Shown here: positions 16,780 through 25,613 of the stretch, in pieces
How the letters are laid out: every line of letters starts with the position of its first letter
Position numbering within the stretch: the stretch's first letter is position 1
NCBI RefSeq assembly: GCF_038725785.1
Contig: NZ_CP109796.1
Coordinates: forward strand, 6,510,501 to 6,574,500
Length of the DNA: 64,000 nt
Source of the DNA: Termitidicoccus mucosus
GTDB lineage: Bacteria; Verrucomicrobiota; Verrucomicrobiia; Opitutales; Opitutaceae
Direction: 5' to 3'
Notes under the pieces: generated by a model
Database searches by the model: none
Told to the model about the DNA's origin: nothing
The model's input: the letters and a program-made list of their open reading frames with translations, nothing else
Program-made: the position numbers and the translations under genes

Positions 16780-17532
16780 ATGACAACCACCGCCAACGCC
16801 TCCGTGCTCCTCGATGCCGTCCGCGTGACGAAGTTTTATGACACGCGCAAGGCGCTCGACCACGTCTCGCTCGCGATCCACGCGAAAGAAGTCGTGGTGA
16901 TCCTCGGGCCGTCGGGTTGCGGCAAAAGCACTTTCCTGCGCTGCCTGAACGGGCTCGAAACGGTGCAGGCCGGCTCGATTTATTTTCACGGGAGCGACCT
17001 GGCGTTGCCCGGCACCGACTGGCGACCGGTGCGCCAGCGCATCGGGATGGTGTTTCAAAGCTACGAACTGTTTCCCCATCTTTCCGTGCGCGACAATCTG
17101 CTGCTCGGCCCCGTGCACGTCCAAAAACGTCCTCGCGCGGAAGCGCTCCGCCAAGCCGGGAGTTTGCTCGAACGCGTCGGGCTGGCCGACCGGCTCGACT
17201 CCTTTCCCCGCCAGCTTTCCGGCGGCCAAAAGCAGCGCATCGCCATCGTGCGCGCGCTGTGCATGAACCCGGAGGTGATGCTGTTCGACGAAGTTACCGC
17301 CGCGCTCGATCCCGAGATGGTGCGCGAGGTGCTCGACGTCATTCTGGGGCTGGCGAGGAACGGCATGACGATGGTGATCGTGACCCACGAGATGGGCTTC
17401 GCCCGGGCGGTCGCGGACCGCATCGTGTTCATGGACGAAGGTCGTATTTGCGAAATCAATACACCCGGGAAATTCTTCACGGCGCCGGACACCGACCGCG
17501 CCAAGCGCTTCCTGTCGAGATTCCTATATTGA
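16780..17532 (+). CDS. Polar amino acid ABC transporter ATP-binding protein
   Basis: 250-residue GlnQ/HisP-type ATPase. Walker [19 protein letters not shown] near residue 45, Q-loop [12 protein letters not shown], signature [17 protein letters not shown], Walker [13 protein letters not shown] and switch region [13 protein letters not shown]. It energises the permease pair upstream. Note the Walker B has DEVTAALD where many relatives have DEPTSALD. Last gene before the dcw cluster. Confidence 0.9.
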   Translation: MTTTANASVLLDAVRVTKFYDTRKALDHVSLAIHAKEVVVILGPSGCGKSTFLRCLNGLETVQAGSIYFHGSDLALPGTDWRPVRQRIGMVFQSYELFPHLSVRDNLLLGPVHVQKRPRAEALRQAGSLLERVGLADRLDSFPRQLSGGQKQRIAIVRALCMNPEVMLFDEVTAALDPEMVREVLDVILGLARNGMTMVIVTHEMGFARAVADRIVFMDEGRICEINTPGKFFTAPDTDRAKRFLSRFLY

Positions 17533-17882
17533 GCTTTCTCCGTCGCCGGCATCGTCGCCGCTCAATCGTCGCGCATCAGCATCACCTGCCAAGGCAGGAC
17601 ATGGTAATCATCATTACGAAAAAACCGAGTGCGAAAAGGCGATGCTGGACTACGTGATAGGGGATGGATAACGAGAACCGGCGGTTTGCCTCAAGGGTGC
17701 GAACTAGGTTCACCCTGCTGCGGACATGTTTCCGGCCGCGGAATTCGGCTTTCTTACAATTCACAACAGCTTGTGAATAACTTTTTGTCAGAAAATGGCA
17801 TTCGGCGACGGAGTTTACTTGACCAAAATGGGGTAAAGTGGGTTGAAATGGGGCGTTTTGGGGCGAAATTAGCTCACTTCTC
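17533..17882. other. Gap upstream of mraZ (promoter region of the dcw cluster)
   Basis: This 350-bp stretch separates the transporter genes from the dcw cluster. Several open frames here are not gene-like. The last 60 bp contain the MraZ operator described separately; a TTGACC at 17819-17824 could be a -35 element, but I could not match a convincing -10 box. Nothing else was recognised. Confidence 0.5.
17829..17863 (+). promoter_or_regulatory. MraZ operator: four TGGG boxes at 10-bp spacing
   Basis: TGGG occurs at 17829, 17839, 17849 and 17859, exactly one helical turn apart, and ends 20 bp before the mraZ start. MraZ is known to autoregulate the dcw promoter by binding direct repeats of TGGGN separated by five bases, and this array fits that description. 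The second box reads AAAGTGGG, which also resembles the site described in mycoplasmas. Confidence 0.8.
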
Positions 17883-18335
17883 ATGTCTCAACCCGTCAAA
17901 GCGTTTTATACCGGGCTCTTCCGGCACACGTTGGACGACAAGAATCGGCTCACGATTCCGTCGGCGTGGCGCGCTGCGCACGGGGCAAGCGACACCTTCC
18001 TCGCCACGCCTCATCCCGATGGTTACGTCGCGGTGCTGCCCCCGGTGGAAGTCGAAAAACTTTATGAGAAGGCCGCCCAGAAGGCGTTGACCGACCGCGA
18101 TGCCCAGGATGCGTTTGCGCGCTTTTTTGCCGCCTCGCACGCGTTCACCTTCGACAAGCAGGGCCGCATCAGCCTGACCGACGAACTGCGCGCCCACGCC
18201 GGCATCGACAAGGACGCCGTCCTCGTCGGCACGCTCTCCAAGTTCAACATCTACAGCCCCGCGCGCTGGACGAAAGTCGAGGAGCGCACCGCGGGCGACA
18301 ACCTCGGCGACATCATGCGCCGCATCGGAATCTGA
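17883..18335 (+). CDS. mraZ: Transcriptional regulator MraZ
   Basis: 150-residue DNA-binding protein with two SpoVT/AbrB-like halves. The first carries [13 protein letters not shown] and the second [13 protein letters not shown], the standard duplicated motif. It forms rings that bind its own promoter. First gene of the dcw cluster, directly after the four TGGG boxes. Length and start agree with the family. Confidence 0.93.
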   Translation: MSQPVKAFYTGLFRHTLDDKNRLTIPSAWRAAHGASDTFLATPHPDGYVAVLPPVEVEKLYEKAAQKALTDRDAQDAFARFFAASHAFTFDKQGRISLTDELRAHAGIDKDAVLVGTLSKFNIYSPARWTKVEERTAGDNLGDIMRRIGI

Positions 18336-18339
18336 GCCC

Positions 18340-18606
18340 ATGGACAACGAAGCGCACAATTCCCGCGTCCGTCTCTCCGGTTTCGCCGCCGCGCGCATCT
18401 GGCACCACCGCCTTTCGCGCACCACCGTGCCGCGCCCGGGTGCCGCGTCCCCCGTCGTGCCGGCCTGCGGCCGCGTGCGACCGCGCGTTTGCGCGGAACT
18501 CGTGCTGCATCCCATCAAGGAAAAACAAAACCCGCGCCTCCGCGGTGTGCTTCCCCTGGACGGAGAAATCCGGCCCGAGGCGGCCGACTCCCGCCATGCT
18601 GCATGA
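18340..18606 (+). CDS. Small hypothetical protein between mraZ and rsmH
   Basis: 88-residue open frame starting 4 bp after the mraZ stop and ending 16 bp before the chosen rsmH start, so it fills the gap neatly and could couple translation. The product is basic, with several cysteines, and has no recognised domain. Its position supports a real gene, but the composition is also what chance GC-rich frames give. Alternative: untranslated leader of rsmH. Confidence 0.35.
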   Translation: MDNEAHNSRVRLSGFAAARIWHHRLSRTTVPRPGAASPVVPACGRVRPRVCAELVLHPIKEKQNPRLRGVLPLDGEIRPEAADSRHAA

Positions 18607-18622
18607 AACGGAGACTCCCGCC

Positions 18623-19543
18623 ATGGCAACCGGACACTTCCCCGTTCTCCTGCATGAGGTGATCACGCTGCTCGCGCCGCGCGAGGGCGGACGCTATCTC
18701 GACGGCACCTTCGGCGGCGGGGGCCACACCCGCGCCATCCTCGAGGCCGCCCCCGGCTCCCGCGTGACCGCCTATGACCGCGATCCCGCGGCCGCCGCCC
18801 GCGCCGCCGCGCTCGCGGGGGAGTTTTCCGGGCGTATTCAACTTATAAATACTGATTTCGGCCGCCTCGCCGACCTGCCGGAAAACAATTTCGACGGCGT
18901 GCTCTTCGACCTCGGCCTCTCGTCCTTCCAACTCGACGAGGCGGAACGCGGTTTTTCCTTCCGCCTCGACGCGCCCGCCGACATGCGCATGGACCCGCGT
19001 TCCGGCGTGCCGGCCGCGCTCTGGCTGGAAACCGCCACCGAGGAGATGCTCGTGCGCGCCGTCCGCGACTACGGGGAGGAGCGCAACTGGCGACGCGTCG
19101 TCCGGGCGATCATCGACGCGCGCGGCACCGGCGCGTTGGCCCGCACCGCCTCGCTCGCCGGCCTGGTCGGCGCCGCGATCCCGGCCCGCGAGCGCCACGC
19201 CTCGAAAATCCATCCCGCCACGCGGGCGTTCCAGGGCATCCGCATCGCGGTCAACGACGAGCTCGGCGCCATCGAGCGCGCGCTGCCCGCGGCGTTTGAG
19301 CGGCTCGCCCCCGGCGGCGCGCTTTGCGTGATCAGCTTCCATTCGCTGGAGGACCGCATCGTGAAGCGCTATTTCCGCCGCCAGTGCGGCCAGCCGGAAA
19401 ACGCCTCCGACCACACGCCGCAGCAGCTCCGCGAGAAGCACGCCGAGCCGCTCACGCGCAAGCCCGTCACACCGGGCGAGGCCGAGCTCGCCGCCAACCC
19501 GCGCAGCCGCTCCGCCCGCCTCCGCGCGCTGCGAAAACTCTGA
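18623..19543 (+). CDS. rsmH: 16S rRNA (cytosine(1402)-N(4))-methyltransferase
   Basis: 306 residues from ATG 18623, chosen because GGAG lies 9 bp upstream and the product begins at the conserved [11 protein letters not shown] start at 18596 would add nine residues. The SAM motif is [34 protein letters not shown] and [16 protein letters not shown] are diagnostic of RsmH (MraW). It methylates C1402 of 16S rRNA. Standard position after mraZ in dcw clusters. Confidence 0.93.
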   Translation: MATGHFPVLLHEVITLLAPREGGRYLDGTFGGGGHTRAILEAAPGSRVTAYDRDPAAAARAAALAGEFSGRIQLINTDFGRLADLPENNFDGVLFDLGLSSFQLDEAERGFSFRLDAPADMRMDPRSGVPAALWLETATEEMLVRAVRDYGEERNWRRVVRAIIDARGTGALARTASLAGLVGAAIPARERHASKIHPATRAFQGIRIAVNDELGAIERALPAAFERLAPGGALCVISFHSLEDRIVKRYFRRQCGQPENASDHTPQQLREKHAEPLTRKPVTPGEAELAANPRSRSARLRALRKL

Positions 19544-19610
19544 GCGCCGCGGACGTATCCATAAAACAAACACACAACCAACGAGCAATTTTCCCCTTTC
19601 GCGTCCGCGT

Positions 19611-20057
19611 ATGAAAAAAACGAATACAAACGCCTTTGTCAGCCAGATGCTGGTCTACTCGCTGCTGCTCATCGGCCTGGCCGGGGCGGGTGGCGTGACC
19701 GCGGTCTGGCAGCGCCAGGCCATCGCCGCGACGGCCAACCGCATCAAGCAGGTCGAGCAGCAGGTCGTCGAGGCCGACCGCAGGCAGGCCGAGGTGACCG
19801 CGGCTGTCGCCGCCGAGCAGACGCTCGACGCGCTCAACCGCCGCAACCAGCAATGGACGCTCGGCCTCGCGCAGGTGCAGGAACGCCAGATCGTGCGCGT
19901 GGACGAACTGCCGGAGCGCCGCCTCGCCGCGAAACGCAACGCGGAAATCCTCGCCGGACGCGACGGTCCGGCCCCCGACTTCAACCGCAACAACAGCCGG
20001 TCCGCCGCGACTCCCGCGGCGCAGCCGGTCCGTTACGTGCTGGGGGGCGCGCGCTGA
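19611..20057 (+). CDS. ftsL: FtsL-like division protein (by position and architecture)
   Basis: 148 residues: short cytoplasmic N-terminus, one membrane segment (about residues 13-30) and a helical region rich in Q, A, E and R (about 38-85) suited to a coiled coil. FtsL is poorly conserved in sequence but has this layout and lies between rsmH and ftsI, as here. It ends 6 bp before ftsI. The C-terminal 50 residues are longer than in many FtsL proteins. The assignment rests on position and shape, not on sequence motifs. Confidence 0.6.
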   Translation: MKKTNTNAFVSQMLVYSLLLIGLAGAGGVTAVWQRQAIAATANRIKQVEQQVVEADRRQAEVTAAVAAEQTLDALNRRNQQWTLGLAQVQERQIVRVDELPERRLAAKRNAEILAGRDGPAPDFNRNNSRSAATPAAQPVRYVLGGAR

Positions 20058-20063
20058 CCGGGT

Positions 20064-21860
20064 ATGTCGTCGCGCGGATTCGCATCCAATTACCGGGTCG
20101 CCCTGCTCGCCGTGGCGGTGCTGCTGTGCTTCGCCGGCGTGGGCGTGAAGCTGGTGTATCTGCACGTCATCGACCGCGACATCTATCTCGCCGCGGTCGA
20201 GAAATCCCGCCAGCAATCCACCACGGTGCACGCGCGCCGCGGCGACATCCTCGACGCGCGCGGCGACATCCTTGCCACCAGCCGCTCGATGATCGAGCTC
20301 GGCGTCGATCCGCAGGCCTTGCGGCCCGAGGACGAGCCGAAGTGGCCGGAGCTGGCCCGGTTGCTCGGCCTGCCGGTCAACAAACTTCGCCTGGTGTTCC
20401 TGACCAAGACCCGCGAGTCCGCCGCCGGCGCCGGGCGCGAGATTCGCTGGGCGAAACTCTGCGACGAAATCCCGGAAAGCCTTTACGAGGAAGTAAACAA
20501 GCTCGGTGTCCGCGGTGTTTACGGGCAGCGGGTTTACCGCCGCGTGTATCCGCACAGCCAGCTCGCCGCGCACATCGTCGGTTTCGTCAACAAGGAGGAC
20601 GTCGCCGCCTCCGGCATCGAGGCGTATCTCAACAATTATCTCGCGGGCTATGACGGCTGGCGCGAATCCGAGAAGGACGGCCTGCGCCGCGAACTCGCCC
20701 AGTTCCGCAGCCGCGACGTGCCGCCGAAGGATGGCTGGAGCATCGTGCTTTCGCTCGACACCGTCGTGCAAAACTGGGCCGAGGAGGAACTCGCCGCCAT
20801 CGCGCGCGAGTTCGATCCGCAGCATGCCACCATCATCGTGAGCGACGCGCAAAGCGGCTTCCTGCTCGCGATGGCGAATTACCCGACTTTCAACCTGAAC
20901 GAATTCAACAAGGCGCCGATGGAAGTGCTCAAGAACAACGCCATCGCCAGCCAGCTCGACCCCGGCTCCACCTTCAAGATCGTCGCGGCCTCCGGCGCGC
21001 TCAACGAACGGCTCGTCTCGCCCGACACGCGCTTCGATTGCTCGGCCGACGTCACCACCTACAACGGTCGCAGCCTGCGCCTCATGCGCGACGACCACGC
21101 CTACGATCACCCGCTCACCGTCGCGGAGATCATCAGCCGCTCCAGCAACCGCGGCGCGTCGCTCCTCGCGATGCGGCTCGGCGACAAACGCTTCTACGAC
21201 TACGCGCGCGCCTTCGGCTTCGGCGAGCAGACCGGCTTTCCCTTCGGCGGCGAAATCAGCGGCATGCTCAATCCGCCCGGCAAATGGAGCGGCATCGACA
21301 TCACGCGCATTCCCGCCGGCTATTCCGTCAGCGCGACGCCGCTCCAGATCCACTGCGCGATGGCGGCCATCGCGAGCGGCGGCGAGCTGCTGCGCCCGCA
21401 GGTCGTGCGCGAAATCCGCGACGCCTCGGGCGCGGTGGTTTTCCGCTACGGACGGGAAAGCGTCCGGCGCGTGATCTCGCCCGCCGTGGCCGGGCAGATG
21501 GCGTTCATGCTGCAAGGCGTCGCCTCGCGCGGCGGCACCGCCGCCGTGGCCGAGATCCCCGGCTACCAGGTCGCGGGCAAGACCGGCACCGCGCAAAAAA
21601 TCATCGACGGCCGCTACTCGAAGAAAAACCACGTCGGCTCCTTCGTCGGATTCCTGCCCGCGAGCAATCCCCGCGTGGTCATCACCATCATCGTGGACGA
21701 CGGCCGCACGCCCGCCAACACCGCCGGCTACGGCAGCAAGGTCGCCGCGCCCGGTTTCAGGCACCTGGCCGAAAAACTCATCCCGTATCTCGACATCAAA
21801 CCCATTGCCGCCGCGAACGCCCAGCGGGCGTTCGTCGCGCATGGAGGCTCGCGCCCATGA
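20064..21860 (+). CDS. ftsI: Peptidoglycan transpeptidase FtsI (PBP3-type)
   Basis: 598-residue class B penicillin-binding protein for septal cross-linking. N-terminal membrane segment at about residues 10-35; dimerisation/pedestal region starting at RRGDILDARGDILATS. Transpeptidase motifs: S302-T-F-K305 (SxxK), S360-S-N362 (SxN) and K506-T-G-T509. No PASTA domain is seen at the C-terminus. Its stop overlaps an in-frame ATG of the murE frame (21857), so murE may be coupled. Confidence 0.93.
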   Translation: MSSRGFASNYRVALLAVAVLLCFAGVGVKLVYLHVIDRDIYLAAVEKSRQQSTTVHARRGDILDARGDILATSRSMIELGVDPQALRPEDEPKWPELARLLGLPVNKLRLVFLTKTRESAAGAGREIRWAKLCDEIPESLYEEVNKLGVRGVYGQRVYRRVYPHSQLAAHIVGFVNKEDVAASGIEAYLNNYLAGYDGWRESEKDGLRRELAQFRSRDVPPKDGWSIVLSLDTVVQNWAEEELAAIAREFDPQHATIIVSDAQSGFLLAMANYPTFNLNEFNKAPMEVLKNNAIASQLDPGSTFKIVAASGALNERLVSPDTRFDCSADVTTYNGRSLRLMRDDHAYDHPLTVAEIISRSSNRGASLLAMRLGDKRFYDYARAFGFGEQTGFPFGGEISGMLNPPGKWSGIDITRIPAGYSVSATPLQIHCAMAAIASGGELLRPQVVREIRDASGAVVFRYGRESVRRVISPAVAGQMAFMLQGVASRGGTAAVAEIPGYQVAGKTGTAQKIIDGRYSKKNHVGSFVGFLPASNPRVVITIIVDDGRTPANTAGYGSKVAAPGFRHLAEKLIPYLDIKPIAAANAQRAFVAHGGSRP

Positions 21861-21988
21861 TTGGCTACCTCACCCACGACCATTCCCTCATCAACGCGTT
21901 TCGCGCGTTCGCCGCCGCGCCCGCCTCCGCGGCGTCCCGCGGCCGCGCGCGCCGCAAACCAGTCACCGCAGAAGAAAGGATTTTCAAA

Positions 21989-23470
21989 ATGGCACCGAAA
22001 CTGTCCGATTACTTTGGCGCTGGCGAGATCATCGCCAGCAAGGGAGCCCTCGACCGCCCGATTTCCGGCATCGTGATGGACAGCCGCCGCGTCGTGCCGG
22101 GCAACCTGTTCTTTGCGCTGCCCGGCCTGCGCACCGACGGCTCCAGCTTCATCGACGAGGCCGTCACGCGCGGCGCCGTCGCCGTCGTCACCGCCAAGCT
22201 TCCCGTGCACGCGCCCGCGAAAGTCACCTTCATCCAGGTCGCCGACCCGCGCGCGCAACTCGCCCGCGTCGCGCAGCGCTACTACCGTTTCCCCGACCGC
22301 GACATGTCCGTCGTCGGCGTCACCGGCACCAACGGCAAGACCACCGTCAGCCATCTCGTCAAGCATCTCCTCAACGGCGACCAGCGCGTCGGCCTTATCG
22401 GCACGATCAACTACGACCTCGGCGCGCGCACCGTGCCCTCGTTCAAGACCACGCCCGAGTCCGTGGACATTTACGGCATGCTCGCGCAAATGCGCGACGC
22501 GGGCTGCCGCCAGGCCGTGATGGAGGTCAGCTCGCACGGCATCGACCAGCAGCGCGTGCTCGGGCTGGGTTTCAACGTCGCGGTATTCACCAACCTGACA
22601 CGCGATCACCTCGACTATCACAAGACGCTCGATTCCTATTTCGAGGTGAAGACGCGCCTCTTCACCGGCGGGACCGGCGCCGCGCCCAAGCTCGCCGTCA
22701 TCAATCTCGACGACCCGCACGGCGAAAAGCTCGCCGCCCTCATCCCCGAGGGCTCGCGCACCGTCACGTTTGGCGAAAACCCGCGCGCGCAAATCCGCGC
22801 CGAGGACGTGTCGCTCAACTTCAAGAACACCACTTTCCGCCTCGTCTGGCCCGGCGGCGCGATGCAGGTCGAAAGCCCGCTCATCGGGCGCTACAACGTC
22901 AGCAACCTTCTCGCCGCCATCGCCACCGCGTGGGCGCTTGGCCGCGACCCGGTCGTGTTCATGCCGCGCCTCAAGACCTTTCCCGGCGTCGCCGGCCGCA
23001 TGGAGCGCATCGAGGCGGGGCAGCCCTTCAACGTGCTCGTCGATTACGCGCACACCGACGACGCGCTCCGCAACGCCCTCGGCATGCTCCGCGCCATCAC
23101 GCCCGGCCGCCTGCTCGTCGTGTTCGGCTGCGGCGGCAACCGCGACCGCTCCAAGCGCCCGCTCATGGTGCGCGCCGTGCAGGAGCAGGCCGATTTCGCC
23201 TTCGCCACTGCCGACAACCCGCGCGGCGAATCGCTCGCGCAGATCTTTGCCGACATGAAGGCGGGCGTCACCGCGCCGGACAAAATCACCTGGATCGAGG
23301 ACCGCCGCCGCGCCATCGGCCACGCCCTCGACATCGCGCAGCCCGGCGACTGCCTCCTCGTCGCGGGCAAGGGCCACGAGTCGTATCAGGAATTTGCCGA
23401 CACCGTCATCCCCTTCGACGACCGCCAGATCGTCCGCGAGCTCATCGCCGTCAAGACGCTGAAAAACTGA
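21989..23470 (+). CDS. murE: UDP-MurNAc-tripeptide synthetase MurE
   Basis: 493 residues. Adds the third amino acid of the peptidoglycan stem. ATP-binding GTNGKTT at residues 113-119. D409-N-P-R412 is the motif that marks meso-diaminopimelate-adding enzymes. The start at 21989 follows a strong site (GAAGAAAGGA) and gives the usual N-terminus KLSDYFGAGEI; an alternative start at 21857 overlaps the ftsI stop but would add 44 residues of low-complexity sequence. Confidence 0.93.
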   Translation: MAPKLSDYFGAGEIIASKGALDRPISGIVMDSRRVVPGNLFFALPGLRTDGSSFIDEAVTRGAVAVVTAKLPVHAPAKVTFIQVADPRAQLARVAQRYYRFPDRDMSVVGVTGTNGKTTVSHLVKHLLNGDQRVGLIGTINYDLGARTVPSFKTTPESVDIYGMLAQMRDAGCRQAVMEVSSHGIDQQRVLGLGFNVAVFTNLTRDHLDYHKTLDSYFEVKTRLFTGGTGAAPKLAVINLDDPHGEKLAALIPEGSRTVTFGENPRAQIRAEDVSLNFKNTTFRLVWPGGAMQVESPLIGRYNVSNLLAAIATAWALGRDPVVFMPRLKTFPGVAGRMERIEAGQPFNVLVDYAHTDDALRNALGMLRAITPGRLLVVFGCGGNRDRSKRPLMVRAVQEQADFAFATADNPRGESLAQIFADMKAGVTAPDKITWIEDRRRAIGHALDIAQPGDCLLVAGKGHESYQEFADTVIPFDDRQIVRELIAVKTLKN

Positions 23471-23494
23471 GGCGCTTTCCGAAAAACACCACCC

Positions 23495-24823
23495 ATGCCC
23501 ACCTTCAACCCCGCGCAACTTGCAGCCTGGACCGGCGGTCAATGGACCGCGGCCCCCGGGCGTCCGCTGACCGGATTCTCGCAGGATACGCGCGGGCTTC
23601 GCGACGGTGACGTGTTTGTCGCGCTCGCGACCGGCAAACGCGACGGGCACGACTTCCTTTCCGCCGCCCGCGCCGCCGGTGCGTCCGCCGCCATCGTCGC
23701 CCGCGCCGATGCCTCGGTCGCGCTCCCGCAACTCGTCGTCGCCGACCCGCTCACCGCCTTCCAATCCATCGCGCGCGAACACCGCCGCGCGTTTCCCGGC
23801 ACCGTCGTCGCCATCTCCGGCAGCGCGGGGAAAACCTCCACCAAGGACCTGCTCGCGCTCCTGCTCGGCGGCGCGCCCGCCGTGCTTGCGACCGAGGGCA
23901 ACCTGAACAACCACATCGGCGTGCCGCTCACGCTCACGCGCCTCGACGCCGCCACGCGCACGCACGCCGTCATCGAGGCCGGCATCAGCGCGCCCGGCGA
24001 GATGGAGACGCTGGCCGCGATGATCGAGCCCGACCACGGCATCATCACGCTCGTCGCGCCCGCGCACACCGAGGAACTGGGCGGCGTGGAAAGCGTCGCG
24101 CGCGAAAAATCCGTGCTGCTGCGCCACGTGCGGTCCGGTGGCGTCGGTGTGATTTCCGCTCAATGCTGGGGCTTCAAGGCCTTCCAGGATTTGTCGCTTC
24201 CCCCGCTCGTGGTCGCGCCGGAGACGGAAAGCATCGCCGCGCCGCGCATCGCCACCTACACGGCCACGTTCACCGCTGGCGCCACCGAGTTGGCGATCGA
24301 CCGCACGCGTCATTTTAGATTCCGCCGTGTCACGCGTGGCATGGCGCAAAACGCCGCGCTCGCCGTCATCCTCGCCGCCCGCTTAGGAGTATCCGATTTA
24401 CAGATACAGACGGCGCTCGACGCCTGGCGACCTGCGAAATGGCGCGGCGAAATCCGCCGCGACGCGCGCGGACGCCTGCTCTACCTCGACTGCTACAACG
24501 CCAATCCCGCGTCGTTTGCCGACGCGCTGGAAACCTTCCACGCGCTCGCCCCCGAACAGGAGCCGCGCCTTTACGTGCTCGGCTGCATGGAGGAACTCGG
24601 CCCCGACGCGGACCGCCATCACCGCGCGCTCGGCGCCGCGCTGAAATTGCGCGCACAGGACGAACTCTTCATCACCGGCGGCCACGCCGGCGCGGTGGCG
24701 GAGGCCGCGATGGGATACGGCGCGGACGCATCTCGTATTATTATTTTCGATACAAAGGACAGGGTCATCGGACGCAGAGATTTGGCGGCCCGGTGTTCAT
24801 CGGCAGCCGGCGTTACGCATTGA
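23495..24823 (+). CDS. murF: UDP-MurNAc-pentapeptide synthetase MurF, C-terminus disrupted
   Basis: Adds D-Ala-D-Ala to the UDP-MurNAc-tripeptide. ATP site GSAGKTSTKD at residues 109 onward; NNHIGVPLTLTRLD is typical of MurF. As read here the product is 442 residues, but its last 15-20 residues are out of frame because a 341-bp segment is imperfectly duplicated in tandem. The proper C-terminus is encoded in the second copy and ends at 25212. Removing exactly 341 bp restores a 458-residue MurF. Since MurF is essential, either the truncated form works, the duplication is reversible, or the assembly is wrong. Confidence 0.85.
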   Translation: MPTFNPAQLAAWTGGQWTAAPGRPLTGFSQDTRGLRDGDVFVALATGKRDGHDFLSAARAAGASAAIVARADASVALPQLVVADPLTAFQSIAREHRRAFPGTVVAISGSAGKTSTKDLLALLLGGAPAVLATEGNLNNHIGVPLTLTRLDAATRTHAVIEAGISAPGEMETLAAMIEPDHGIITLVAPAHTEELGGVESVAREKSVLLRHVRSGGVGVISAQCWGFKAFQDLSLPPLVVAPETESIAAPRIATYTATFTAGATELAIDRTRHFRFRRVTRGMAQNAALAVILAARLGVSDLQIQTALDAWRPAKWRGEIRRDARGRLLYLDCYNANPASFADALETFHALAPEQEPRLYVLGCMEELGPDADRHHRALGAALKLRAQDELFITGGHAGAVAEAAMGYGADASRIIIFDTKDRVIGRRDLAARCSSAAGVTH

Positions 24824-24829
24824 GCAGGT
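24489..24829 (+). repeat. Tandem duplication in murF, copy 1
   Basis: Bases 24489-24775 reappear without visible change at 24830-25116, an offset of 341. The last 54 bases of this copy (24776-24829) are a degraded version of 25117-25179: net losses of 4, 3 and 1 bases destroy the reading frame. The junction to copy 2 lies at a CTGC shared by both sides. Confidence 0.92.
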
Positions 24830-25212
24830 ACTGCTACAACGCCAATCCCGCGTCGTTTGCCGACGCGCTGGAAACCTTCCACGCGCTCGCCCCCGAACAG
24901 GAGCCGCGCCTTTACGTGCTCGGCTGCATGGAGGAACTCGGCCCCGACGCGGACCGCCATCACCGCGCGCTCGGCGCCGCGCTGAAATTGCGCGCACAGG
25001 ACGAACTCTTCATCACCGGCGGCCACGCCGGCGCGGTGGCGGAGGCCGCGATGGGATACGGCGCGGACGCATCTCGTATTATTATTTTCGATACAAAGGA
25101 CAGGGTCATCGGACGCTTGGAAGAATTTGGCGGCCCGGTGTTCATCAAGGGCAGCCGGCGTTACGCATTGGAGCAGGTGCTGCCCGGGGCAGGGAAGGGA
25201 GGCGCGGCATGA
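24830..25212 (+). pseudogene. murF: Second copy of the murF 3' end, with the intact C-terminus
   Basis: In the frame shifted by 341 bases this segment encodes the last ~127 residues of MurF, including CYNANPASFADALETF, GCMEELGPDADRHHRALG and the end FGGPVFIKGSRRYALEQV, then stops at 25212. It has no start of its own. The stop overlaps the ATG of the next small ORF (25209), which shows that this end, not copy 1, is the original gene boundary. Confidence 0.85.
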
Positions 25213-25613
25213 GCATGGCGACAAAAACAGCGACCCCGGCGATCTATTGCCGCGAGCCCGGAGGCGTGTTCACGCCCGCCGCCGCGCTGCACAAAATCAT
25301 CGACGACCTCGGCAGCGCCACCCCGTGGGCCATGCTCGCCTTTGGCCTCGCGCCAAGGCCGCGCGTCGCAGGGGCTTCGCTTGCGAAGCCCGTCGTGGCG
25401 ACACATTCCGGACACGAGGAAATCCCGCCGCAAAACAATCTTTCACCCAACAAGTTTTCACGAAACCACGTTGATTCTCACGGGCTCAGTCGGGCGGGCT
25501 TCGCAAGCAAAGCCCCTGCGGCGCGCCGGTGCATCCCGTTGAACTACGCGGTGCGTTACGAAACCGAGTCGCCGGCTCCGGCCGCCGCGATGACTTCAGG
25601 AGGGCGCGGCTGA
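25209..25613 (+). CDS. Small hypothetical protein between murF and mraY, with repeat insertion
   Basis: 134-residue open frame coupled at both ends: its ATG overlaps the murF stop and its TGA overlaps the mraY start. About 52 codons in the middle (25365-25521) come from an inverted repeat. Without it the product would be about 80 residues, beginning TPAIYCREPGGVFTPAAALH and ending with NYAVRYETE. No domain recognised. The double overlap argues for a real gene that has tolerated an in-frame insertion. Confidence 0.5.
   Translation: MSMATKTATPAIYCREPGGVFTPAAALHKIIDDLGSATPWAMLAFGLAPRPRVAGASLAKPVVATHSGHEEIPPQNNLSPNKFSRNHVDSHGLSRAGFASKAPAARRCIPLNYAVRYETESPAPAAAMTSGGRG
25365..25521. repeat. Inverted repeat inside the murF-mraY linker ORF
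   Basis: The left arm at 25365-25392 contains GCAGGGGCTTCGC and TGCGAAGCCCG; the right arm at 25494-25521 contains CGGGCTTCGCA and AAGCCCCTGC. They pair over about 25 bp around a 100-bp centre. It resembles a MITE or REP pair and stays in frame with the ORF that contains it. Confidence 0.7.

Noticed and set aside
17629-18090. 153-codon plus-strand frame overlapping the mraZ operator and gene
   Set aside because: It runs over the TGGG boxes and into mraZ in another frame; mraZ itself is unambiguous.
21728-24349. 873-codon minus-strand frame opposite murE and murF
   Set aside because: Antisense shadow; the plus strand encodes clear Mur ligases.
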